Source: Avena insularis (taxonomy: Eukaryota; Streptophyta; Magnoliopsida; Poales; Poaceae). Taken from it: a DNA stretch of 64,000 nucleotides. Positions 49,883-58,920 of the stretch are shown here, piece after piece. Positions within the stretch are counted from its first letter, which is position 1, and every line of letters starts with the position of its first letter. The DNA lies in the NCBI GenBank assembly GCA_023614405.1, contig CM042694.1:132933711-132997710 (forward strand). Direction: 5' to 3'. Both the position numbers and the translations under genes were made by a program. The notes below the pieces were generated by a model, which was not told where the DNA came from, did not search any database, and saw only the letters and a program-made list of their open reading frames with translations.

Positions 49883-50370
49883 TAACGTGGGCATACCCTA
49901 CAGGTACTCGAGTTTGGCATATACGGTCCGGATATGGCAGAAGCCCATGGTGTTGCCAATGCCCAATACAGGATTCGGGTGACTCACAGAGACTCCGATT
50001 GCTTGCAGCACAAGACGAAGCTTAAGATAAAAAGTTGAAAGGGATGGACCCTAATCTGTAACCGACTCGACCTGCTACCTGAGACCTAGCCTATCTATAT
50101 AAAGGCTAGGAGGGGGCGGCGAGGAGGACAATCACAACCCTATTTTCCACAACCATTGCCAGATTGCATCTGCGCGCCCCTATAACTTTCGACTCACTCG
50201 ATAATTCCAAGAGCAAATAAGCAGGAGTAGGAACCTCTATGAGGCCTGAACCTGGGTAAAACTCGCGTCCCTGTGTGCTTGTTTGCTAGCTGATTGATGC
50301 CTCCAGCGCTCCCTTTTTCTCTAAAACCCAAGTCCATAACAATTGACATTGATGAGTTAAACCCTCGTCA
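49883..50370 (+). repeat. 3' LTR of the Tat element
   Basis: It starts TAACGTGGGCATACCC, with the canonical TG changed to TA, and ends CCTCGTCA. A TATA box, TATATAAA, lies at 50,096-50,103. GTAGC follows immediately, matching the duplication before the 5' LTR. Confidence 0.93.
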
Positions 50371-50399
50371 GTAGCCTTTTGGTTTCTAATGTCCTGCAG

Positions 50400-50449
50400 C
50401 CGTCGAGTGTTGACCTTGCCAAAGCAACATCTTCGTACTACATTATTGA
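50400..50449 (+). pseudogene. Exon-like fragment of an unidentified gene (right half)
   Basis: A 50-bp segment follows TCCTGCAG and is followed by the donor GTATGT. It can be read as SSVDLAKATSSYYIIE. If joined to the left half in phase it would read in a different frame (RRVLTLPKQHLRTTLL). Which reading is right, and whether either is a real exon, cannot be settled here. The interval 50,450-51,050 downstream shows no further recognisable exon. Confidence 0.25.
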
Positions 50450-51052
50450 GTATGTATGCCTGTCTCCCTATCCTGGACAATTCTAGCAGTTATATTCTTA
50501 TTTTGTTACTACTTAGGTTTATCTTTCTTCTGAATATATAAGTTGGATGATATGCTTATTGTTTAACAAAAAGATTCTATTTCTGTCTACTCCATGCCTA
50601 TTTGTAGAATTCAGAATGTGTGTATGAAATCAAAGAAGATCTATTCCTTCACATCTGATTTTGAATTGCTTGATATGCTAATCTTCCATTCTGCCATTTT
50701 GCTTACGAAGACATTAAAATAAAACAAAAGAAAACAAAACGTGTTGCAAAGTACAGTTGAAAATAGATAATGACACACCACGTATATCACAAAACGCCGA
50801 AGCCCAATGCAGAAGGTGATGCAAAACTCGCGTACCCATCTAGTAAATTATAAGCTTACATTGTGTGGCACATCATGCAACCAAAAAAGCACGCTTCTAG
50901 CCGTGTAGCTAGCTAAGCTAGTGTACACTACTCTTTTTTTTCTTGAACGGACTTGTTACCTATTCCAGCGGAGCTAGTTATTTTCATCTGTTATATATTA
51001 AAAGCAATCTATAAGGATCTAACAGAACCACCATGTAAATGGACTCTAACTA

Positions 51053-51515
51053 TTCCGACATGATATTTCCAATCTTTTTTTCCTAAACGGAACACAAGGA
51101 AAGCTATGGACACGTAACACAAGGTAATCACCGTGTCAAACGGGATCTGCATGTTATGTATTTAAGAATCTCTCATTAAATTCTAGCCACTGATCTCCAT
51201 GGGCTCTTTCCGCTCTAATCAGATAAAGGGGTAAGGACCCGCTAAGCTCCTACTTTTTCATATTTACAATCTAATCCCTCCAATTACTATAGAGATGAAC
51301 CCAATCTAGAATATGAATCGCAAAAGAAAACACATACTAAACCAATCACAAGGACTCGGCTATTCCGACATAATATGTCAAGTCCTTTTTCCCCCAAACG
51401 GAACACAAGGAAAACTGTGGACCCGTGACACAAGGTAATCACCGTGTCAGAAGGGATCTACACGTTATGTATTTAATAATCTCTCATTAAATCCTAGCCA
51501 TTGATCTAAAATTCA
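51053..51515. repeat. Pair of ~150-bp direct repeats
   Basis: A segment with TCCGACATGATAT, 'AACGGAACACAAGGAAA', CACAAGGTAATCACCGTGTC and 'AATCTCTCATTAAAT' at about 51,053-51,200 occurs again at about 51,361-51,510 in the same orientation, moderately diverged. The repeats are about 310 bp apart. No coding content is seen. Confidence 0.75.
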
Positions 51516-51639
51516 ACTATTAGAATAATTTAGATGGTGTGGCTTAACATGAAGGCTTTATTAAAACTCTTATATTACTTTTAGTATATAATCGATAAAG
51601 ATTTATCAATCTATGTTCCTTGTAAATACTCGTGAAAAT

Positions 51640-51900
51640 TAATATTTCCATCAAAGATAAAGATACTTATACGCGTCTCCAGCGAAAAGAACCTTCAATT
51701 GGTGTGAAGAATGCTGACCATTACTCAAAGGAAACCATTGATCATTTTTTTATCACATGTCCTTTTGTCTTGTATGGCGTACTTCTACTTTACTTATATA
51801 ATATTTTAGCACACAAAAATAAAGTAAATATATTAAAAAATTGGTTAAATGGAATCAACAAGAAAACTAGGGCTGGAATATGCCCAAGCATCACCACCAT
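51640..51900 (+). pseudogene. LINE C-terminal (zf-RVT-like) remnant
   Basis: The 161-aa frame (51,632-52,117) contains 'KETIDHFFITCPFVLYGV' followed, about 25 residues later, by KNWLNGINKKTRAGI. The pattern 'ETxxHLFFxCPF...NWLNGxNKK' is characteristic of the zinc-binding domain at the end of plant non-LTR reverse transcriptases and their derivatives. Upstream reverse-transcriptase motifs are absent and the rest of the frame is unrelated, so this is a short decayed tail, not a gene. Confidence 0.55.
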
Positions 51901-52089
51901 GCACCTGCAGAAACTCCATAGAACTTGTTGTAGAACGATAGAAAGGAGATTGACAGAATATGTTGAATGTATTATTGAGCCTCATGAACAAGTATATATA
52001 GACGTACAAGGGATCGACTTGGAGTACAAGACAAGATATAATCCTATCTCTCTACCTAATATTTCCCTAACACAATATACTCTAATACC

Positions 52090-53150
52090 CCCCACAATCA
52101 TAGCGGAGCATCTCTAACTCATCTCCTATTCTTTTAGAAGACTAAAGCGCCGAAGTAAACTTAACTCCCTATATTTGCTCCTCTAAACTTAGCGGCGCAG
52201 AGTCGATCCCCAATAACTTAGAGGACTAAAATTTTGTATTTTGCAAATCAAAACTTTTGAACCAAAGTATGAATATTACAAACCGAATTAAGTGCAATAA
52301 ATAAAATTAGTCGTTATTACAAATCCAAATAAATGTAATAAATCAAATTGTTCAATGTTACAAACTGAATTGAATGTAATAAATCGAATTGTCCGAAAGC
52401 AAATTAAAGAATAAAACTCAATTAATTATCGTGGAGACGCTAGAGACGCCAGAGAATCGTCGAAAATCATTTCTCTCAACCTCTTCATCTATAGCCGAAG
52501 GTGCTCTCGGTCAAGCTAGGCCACGAACAAAGGCGAAAAACAAACAAAAAAATCCTAAGTAAATTCGGTCGAATACCCTGTATGCAGCAGAGGTGCAGAT
52601 CGCGGCCAGGATAGTTCAACCGGCCAAAAGGGTGCTCGACGATAGCGGGGTTACAGAACGACTAGGCGGCAAGGTCGTGGCCGAGTTATGCCCTCCTTGT
52701 GAGTGCGACGGCCGGACGACGACGAACCGGTGTCTTCGCTGTCAGCCAAAGTTTGTCGGAATATGGCCATGACCCTCGGTTCTGTCCACAAACTGGTCGA
52801 CCGTGGTCGATCTACAACACCTCCATCTCCTCCGATGGATTTTCCCGAACAAAATAGACCTCGCCGCGGTCGAAAACGAATTTCTATCTCGGTTCTGACG
52901 GGAGGCGGGATCGAGCTCGATGCGGTGGCTCTCGAGGGCGATTCCGATGACTAGCACCGCGACTGGCGTAGGGGAAAAATAGGGCGGCGGTGTTTCGGGC
53001 TGTCGGCGGAGGGCCCGGTGGCCGGCGACGGCAACCCCGACGAGAATGGTGTGGCGGAGCGTCGAGGCAGCGGCAACGGTGTGGAGGAGAATAATTATGC
53101 ACGTCGAGGCCCACGGCTTGTATATGTAAGGAGCCGCGGAGGCTGATTCC
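52090..53150. repeat. Repeat-like interval beginning with a GAGCATCTC motif
   Basis: The segment opens with GGAGCATCTCTAACTCATC, like the left end of the element at 22,121. It then has AT-rich sequence to about 52,440 and GC-rich sequence to about 53,130. Overlapping frames occur on both strands of the GC-rich part (52,703-52,954 and 52,742-53,152) without known domains. No matching right end was found. The short plus frame is acidic at its C terminus but is not assigned. Confidence 0.3.
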
Positions 53151-53219
53151 AAAAAAGAAAAACTCCTTGAAGCGTGTTGAGGCTTCGATTAGAGAGTGTT
53201 CCGACCATTAAAGGAGAAA

Positions 53220-53670
53220 AGAAAGGGAAAGTGCTAGGCGTCCCCCGGACGCCCCCATCGTCCTGCTTCTACGCGCGCCACGTGTCTCCAAAATCCCGCT
53301 TTTGCTGCAGAACTTCTCGTTTTTGCTACATATGTTCCCGCTTTTGCTTCCGAAGCAAAAAAACGGTTTGTTCCAGAAATAGAACGTCTCGCCGGAGACT
53401 TCGCCGGAGAGCTTGCCGGAGACCATGCAACAAAAAAAATATACTAATGTAGCAGAACGATTTTGCCGGAAACATCGTCGGAAAAAACTCGCCGGTGACT
53501 CTCGCCGGAGACCTTGTAGCAAAAAGTTGACACTGTTGTATCAAAATCACAAGACGGGTGTAGCAACAAAGTTCTTCTAATGTAGCAAAAAACCAATTTC
53601 GCTGGAGACTCTCGCTCACAAACATCGTCGGACACCTCGTAGCAAAAACCCGGCGGGCAGCAGTTTCACG
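53220..53670. repeat. Repeat with GTAGCAAAA and CGCCGGAGA motifs
   Basis: Two short phrases alternate: 'TTTTGCTAC/GTAGCAAAA' (about eight occurrences, on both strands) and 'CGCCGGAGAC' (at least four). The left half carries the phrase mainly as TTTTGCT and the right half as AGCAAAA, which gives the whole an inverted-repeat character centred near 53,420. No coding domain is present. It probably represents a DNA transposon end or MITE family. Confidence 0.45.
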
Positions 53671-53859
53671 CGGAGGAAGAAAATACGGAGGAAGATAAGG
53701 TGCTGAGCCCGCAGGCGGAAGGCGTGACGCGCGGTGAGCGACCCGGGGGATCGAGTCACGGGATCCCTCGGGTGATGTGGATCGTTTTCCAAAAGAAAGT
53801 CATCTGGTGGCCGAAAGGGGTGAGTCAGAGATGATCTAAGGCCATCATTTTCTATCTTT

Positions 53860-54232
53860 CCCCGCGACCGCGTGAACAGTGTGGAGAAAAGGTCAAGTGC
53901 CCACCCGAAGCACGACCCGTCCGAATCCGACCGGCGCTGCCCGTCGCAGTCCCAGCACGACCACGGCGACGAGTCCAGTCCTCCTCCGCAGTCAGTCAGT
54001 CCAAAGTTTTCACACCCGACCTCCGCTCTAGGCTCTACCGAGTCTCCCGTTCGCCGTCCACCTCCGTCAGCTTCGCGGCAAACGCCTCCGCAATTCCTCC
54101 ACCTGTTCCTCGCTCCTCCCCCTACAAATGTACCCCGTTGTCACCAAGCAAGCCCACTGACAAACAGCTTGTACTCCTACCTACCTAATTAATCCGAGAC
54201 AGTGAAGAGAGGACGTCAAGGGAGGGAGAGCA
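53860..54232 (+). promoter_or_regulatory. Promoter and 5' UTR of the thiolase gene
   Basis: The sequence before the start codon is GC- and pyrimidine-rich, with CTACCTACCTAATTAATCCG (54,176-54,195) leading into a purine-rich leader that ends GGGAGAGCAATGG. No standard TATA box is obvious. The frame at 53,872-54,192 is proline/serine-rich, overlaps this region and is not considered a gene. The transcription start is not determinable. Confidence 0.4.
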
Positions 54233-57200
54233 ATGGAGAAGGCGATCGACAGGCAGAGGATCCTGCTGGGGCACCTGGAGCCCGCCGCAGGCCCCAACCC
54301 GCCCGCCTCCGCCATCTCCGTGAGTGTTTTCCCCTCCTCTCTGCCGCCGCAGCGGCTTCTTGGTTCCAGATCTGTGACGACGGTCTCTCTCTTGGTGTCG
54401 CTCGCAGGCGAGCGCGTGCAGCGCCGCGGCGGGCCACCTGGGCGCCTGCTCCGCGGACGACGACGTCGTCATCGTCGCGTAAGTGATGCCCGCCCTCCTG
54501 CCTTCTCTTTGGATCGGTCATCTGTAGCTAAGCTCTGGTCGCGACCATTCCTGCTTGCGTTTTCGTTCTGGCATTTGACCAAACAAAAAAGATAGCGGGC
54601 CAATGCAAGCTTTTTCTGTTCTGGTGATAGCGACGGTACTGCGAATTGTGGAACCATGCACAGCTGCTAGCGGCGGATTGGCGCCATCGCTGCTAGCGAC
54701 ATTTTGTGTCTCCCCGGTTTGATCCTTGTCAGGTCAAATCTGGTTAAGAGCCAACTGAAAGGCTATATCTAGGCTGCTGCATGTCTCTATTCCAAATGTC
54801 TTAATAACCTTTACAATTAGAAACACAGAAAAGGGACAGAGAGGATCTATGGAAACTAGCAGGATTTTGTTACCTTGTTGATACTAGTGATATTCAAATA
54901 TTTTTCTTGTCGGTTTCGCATAAACAGAGGTCAAACATGAAACATGTATGATGTATCTACCCTTCATTCATGTCTTCAGAGCCTACAGGACAGCAATTTG
55001 CAAAGCCAAGAGAGGTGGTTTCAAGGACACGCTCCCTGAGGACCTCTTGGTGCCTGTATTCAAGGTTTCTGCTTGCCGTCTTCTTTCCGTTCCGTTTGCA
55101 GCCTAAACAGCAATTTTAGTGAATTGCTTCCTACTCTTGGATTCTTCTCATATATTCCTCATCCCAATTATAGGCTTTGGTGGATAAAACGAAGTTGAAT
55201 CCAAGTGAAATCGGCGACATTGTTGTTGGTACTGTTTTAGCTCCTGGGTCACAAAGGGCTATAGAGTGCAGGATGGCGGCATTGTATGCAGGGTTCCCTG
55301 GTAATTTTTCATTATTTCTGTTGTTACAATTTGCCTTTAATACTAGACCATTGTTATCCCTGTCTTGATTAATTTTTTTTACGTGATGTAGATACGGTTC
55401 CTCTCAAGACTGTAAACCGGCAGTGCTCTTCTGGTCTACAGGCAGTCGCAGATGTTGCTTCTGCTATTAAAGCTGGGATGTATGATATTGGTAATGCTTT
55501 ACTGCAGCTTGATTTTTAAGTATTTTTTTTCTTGACTTTAATGGTGATCTTATTTTGTTCTTCCATTCAAAAGGTATTGCTGCTGGCCTAGAGTCCATGA
55601 CAGTGAACCGAGTTAGTATTGATGGGAAAGTGAATCCCAAAGTAAGTCGAATAGGTGGTCAATGCAACATGACTCTTAACTTTAGATTCACGTGCTAAGA
55701 TGTTTATTGGTGATAATATAATGCATCGGAATATCCAATTGGTTTAGGTTGAGCTATTTTCCCAAGCACGTGATTGCCTACTCCCAATGGGCATTACATC
55801 TGAGAATGTTGCACAACGGTTTGGCATAACACGCATGGAGCAGGATCAAGCTGCTGTAAGTTGGCTGATCCTTTTTGTCGCATGTTTTTGACAGTGCATG
55901 TGAACTGCTGGTCGTGGTCTGTCACACAATAAGCTTCTACATCTCATTCTTGTTAACTGTAATGCTCAGGTTGAGTCTCACATGAAGGCTGCCGCTGCTG
56001 TGGCTGCTGGTAAATTTAAAGAAGAAATAGTCCCAGTTCATACAAGGGTAATGTTCTGCCTTTGTTTTCTCTTTCTAAAATAACTATGTATACTTTTCAA
56101 GGGTTTTCTTCTTAATAAAAGATAAGAATTGTTCAACCTGCTGCCCTGATTCTTTTCTTATCCTGCGAAGATTGTAGATCCAAAAACTGGTGAAGCGAAG
56201 GAGATTGCAGTGTCAGAAGATGATGGAATCCGATCTAATACCACACTGGCAGTCCTGTCAAAACTTAAACCAGCATTTTCTAAGGACGGGACCACTACTG
56301 CTGGTAAATTGAAAAATGTAACTGAATGCAAATGTCTATTATTTGTATCACTCTTGAAAATTGGTATTTTTTTAACTCGTAGGAAATGCTAGCCAAGTGA
56401 GTGACGGAGCTGGTGCTGTACTACTAATGAGGCGGGATGTTGCGACACGAAAGGGTCTTCCAATACTTGGAATCTACAGGTATTATTTTCTTTAGATGCT
56501 TTACAGATGATGAGTTATATGTATATTCTGTAGAAATGTTTTCTGAGAAAACAAATCAAACACTACTACCAACTTTATGTGTCAAACACTTTCTGCTGAC
56601 CATCAAGCAGAGACTTATGATGCTCTTGATTACTATAAAGTTCTGTTTAGTGACTCACCATGGGAGCTGAATGTGCAAATACAGGAGCTTTGCTGCAGTT
56701 GGGGTTGATCCAGCTGTGATGGGTGTTGGTCCTGCTGTTGCTATCCCTGCAGCAGTGAAAGCTGCGGGTCTTCAAATTAATGACGTTGATCTTTTTGAGA
56801 TTAATGAGGTGTGCTTCCATCTAGTTCTTCCACTCGATAAAGCTATATCTGTCGGATGATATTCATTTGCTCCTGTACATAGGCTTTTGCATCTCAGTTC
56901 GTGTACTGTGCAAAAAAGTTGGATCTCGACCCTGCGAAAGTCAACGTTAACGGAGGCGCAATTGCTCTTGGACATCCACTGGGTGCTACAGGTATCGGTT
57001 TTCTGCTACTCACAAAAGATTAATGTTCCATGTTGGTGTGCACCTCTGCGCTCAGCACTTGCTTGGACCCTTCGACTGTTTGGCATCCCCATATCACTGC
57101 TTTACTCGGAACAAACATCTCTTCTGCTGCAGCCGATATATTTACATGCTTTCATCTTGGCAGGTGCGCGATGCGTCAGCACTCTTCTCAATGAGATGAA

Positions 57201-57803
57201 GCGCCGGGGCAAAGACTGCCGGTTTGGAGTGATTTCCATGTGCATAGGTACATGATCTATCAAAAAATTGTTTTCGATCCCGAGAATGGACGTTTGGGTC
57301 TCGGGAGCAATGGAGCCCGTTTTCTGAACCTTTGGAAATTTGTATTTTGAAGTTTAAAAAAATTCTGAGCAAAAATTCTAGATGTAGGAAATAATGTGCT
57401 ATACAACTGTGAAAAAGTCTCAACTTGAAATACCCAGTATTTTCGGCTGCACAAAAATGTCAAAATCTGACATCTTAAGTAGTGAACAGTGTCAATTTTC
57501 AAACCACCAAATTCCGTGAGATTTTTTCAATTTTGTTGAGACCAAAATGTAAGGTATTTTGGGTTGACACTTTGTGTGTTTGGTAGAGTATATCATTATC
57601 TACGTGCAAATTTTTTTGATACTTTCAAATCAAGTTCTCAATTCCAAAAAATAGTGTGCAGAACTGTAAATGACATAGATTATTAATGAACAGGTTCTGG
57701 AATGGGCGCGGCTGCTGTTTTTGAGCGGGGAGACACTGTGGATGAGCTGAAAAATGCCCGAGCTACGCCGTCGCTTAACTGGCTCTCCAAAGACGCCATG
57801 TAA
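54233..57803 (+). CDS. KAT: Peroxisomal 3-ketoacyl-CoA thiolase (acetyl-CoA acyltransferase)
   Basis: Fourteen exons join in phase into 459 aa: 54,233-54,319, 54,408-54,478, 54,980-55,064, 55,174-55,300, 55,392-55,490, 55,574-55,641, 55,748-55,855, 55,970-56,047, 56,171-56,303, 56,383-56,479, 56,685-56,808, 56,883-56,991, 57,164-57,247 and 57,694-57,803. All introns are GT-AG. Residues 7-15, RQRILLGHL, form a PTS2 peroxisomal import signal of the RQx5HL type. The active-site residues are present: nucleophile Cys135 in NRQCSSG, His390 in GHPLGATG and Cys422 in MCIGSGMG, plus the NEAF motif (358-361). The enzyme cleaves 3-ketoacyl-CoA to acetyl-CoA and a shortened acyl-CoA, the last step of peroxisomal beta-oxidation, used in seed-oil breakdown and jasmonate synthesis. 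Length and C terminus (LSKDAM) suit plant KAT2-type proteins. It appears intact. Confidence 0.95.
57250..57690. repeat. Repeat-like sequence in the last intron of the thiolase gene
   Basis: Intron 13 is the second longest (446 bp) and contains 'GATCCCGAGAATGGACG' and 'GGGTCTCGGGAGCAATGGAG', followed by AT-rich sequence with TTTGAAGTTT and CAAATTTTTTTG. The text has the look of a grass transposon fragment, but no paired ends were confirmed. The splice sites on either side are intact. Confidence 0.3.
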
Positions 57804-58920
57804 CTATTTCTGTGTAATTTGTGTAGCTGCTACTGTTGTTCTCAATTGTTAAACAGGAGGTGGGCTAGGGAATAAATTGATTCTGTATTTGTAGTTCCTT
57901 AGGGATCAGAAAATCAATATCGACGTTTGACCGTTAATATTTTACTTTTTCTATCTTTGTTGGACTGTACTATCGTGTGGCGCCTTCAGCCCCTCTTTAT
58001 TCTAATTAGTCATTGCATTCCAAAATATAAGATATTTTACCTTTTGTGAAACGAATGTATCTAGATGCTTTTAGTGTGTAGGTTCGCACTAGAAGGCGTC
58101 TAAATAGATTAGTTTCACAAAAGTTAAAACATTTTATATTTTGTAACTGATGGTGTATAAGATGTCTTAGTTTCTTCTGAAACTAGATAATACCCCGTGT
58201 GTTGCTGCGGGATATTAGCGTGTCAAATAGGATGGTAAATCAGATAAAAATAAAAAATAAAGAAAGGAAATTTACCACTGAATTTGGATCGGGGTTTAAT
58301 ATTGCAAATGTAGCCACATCATACTTAAGATAACTCTTGATTGTTTCTTTCCCCGTGGACATCATCTATTACTTGTGTTCATGATCTATTGGATCGAGAT
58401 GTGTGTTTGATCTCTCTTTAGATGGTATGTGTAGTCAGTTATATATCATTTATCTTCGGGTCTAAAGAAAAGGGTGAAATTCGTTGGACATGTTTGGAAG
58501 TATGTCCAGAGCTATTTCTGACTAGAAGCACTGGCTTATAACCTGCACGGTGAAAAGAGGAATAAAGAGAGATCCACTAAGCTAATTACGATATCCACGG
58601 GGAGACCTTTAATTGCGGTGTTCTGTATGTGTGACTGTTCTCAGACATCACGGTGGTTATTTAGAGATGACCTCATTCATTGGCTCAACAAAGTGGCCTA
58701 CGAGCCTTGCGGCGAACATCTTATTATGGAACTCTCTCCACACATGTCATGACATAAGAAATAGGTTATCCTAATTATGATTAATTGTCTCATGCTAGTG
58801 GCGTATCCTGCACTCTCCGAGAACTCCTTAACCATATTGTAACCACCACAACCACACTCGCATCTTCTAGTTTACTTCAGCAATTTACTTTGTTCTTGTT
58901 TATTTTAGCACTTATTCAAA
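57804..58920. other. 3' flank of the thiolase gene and unannotated interval
   Basis: The first few hundred bases are the 3' UTR and likely polyadenylation region (AATAAATTG near 57,871 is a candidate signal). A degenerate Stowaway follows. The phrase 'ATAATACCCCGTGTGTTGC' near 58,187 is of a type common in plant repeats. From 58,250 to 58,920 no gene, RNA or defined repeat was recognised. Confidence 0.45.
58016..58150. mobile_element. Degenerate Stowaway-like MITE
   Basis: The arms read ATTCCAAAATATAAGATATT and, at the right, 'AACATTTTATATTTTGTAA', imperfectly inverted, with the inner motif AATGTATCTAGATGCTTTTA and its partner AAGGCGTCTAAATAGATT. The CTCCCTCCGT terminus is worn away. Its arms resemble the Stowaway at 10,136. 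The ends are approximate. Confidence 0.6.

Larger units (their letters stand above)
29350..50370 (+). mobile_element. Tat-lineage gypsy LTR retrotransposon with nested insertion
   Basis: Two LTRs, 29,350-29,836 (487 bp) and 49,883-50,370 (488 bp), are flanked by GTAGC at 29,345-29,349 and 50,371-50,375. By hand count the LTRs differ at roughly 33 positions plus one indel (about 7%), which implies an insertion a few million years old. A primer-binding site GGTGTCGTCTGTGGGAAC follows the 5' LTR (29,840) and a purine tract ACTCGGGGGCTAC precedes the 3' LTR (49,870). Sense gag-pol occupies 29.8-36.25 kb; antisense accessory genes occupy the 3' part. A younger element (37,361-45,471) is nested inside, leaving about 12.9 kb for this one. 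Lineage is inferred from the second RNase H domain and the antisense genes, both known for Tat elements. Confidence 0.92.

Noticed and set aside
51632..52117. Novel 161-aa gene
   Set aside because: Its first part matches the tail of plant LINE-derived proteins, and the remainder has no conserved look and is probably chance.
52703..52954. Small gene of 83 aa upstream of the thiolase
   Set aside because: Competing open frames on the other strand, a repeat-like setting and no recognisable domain; promoter and splice evidence is absent.
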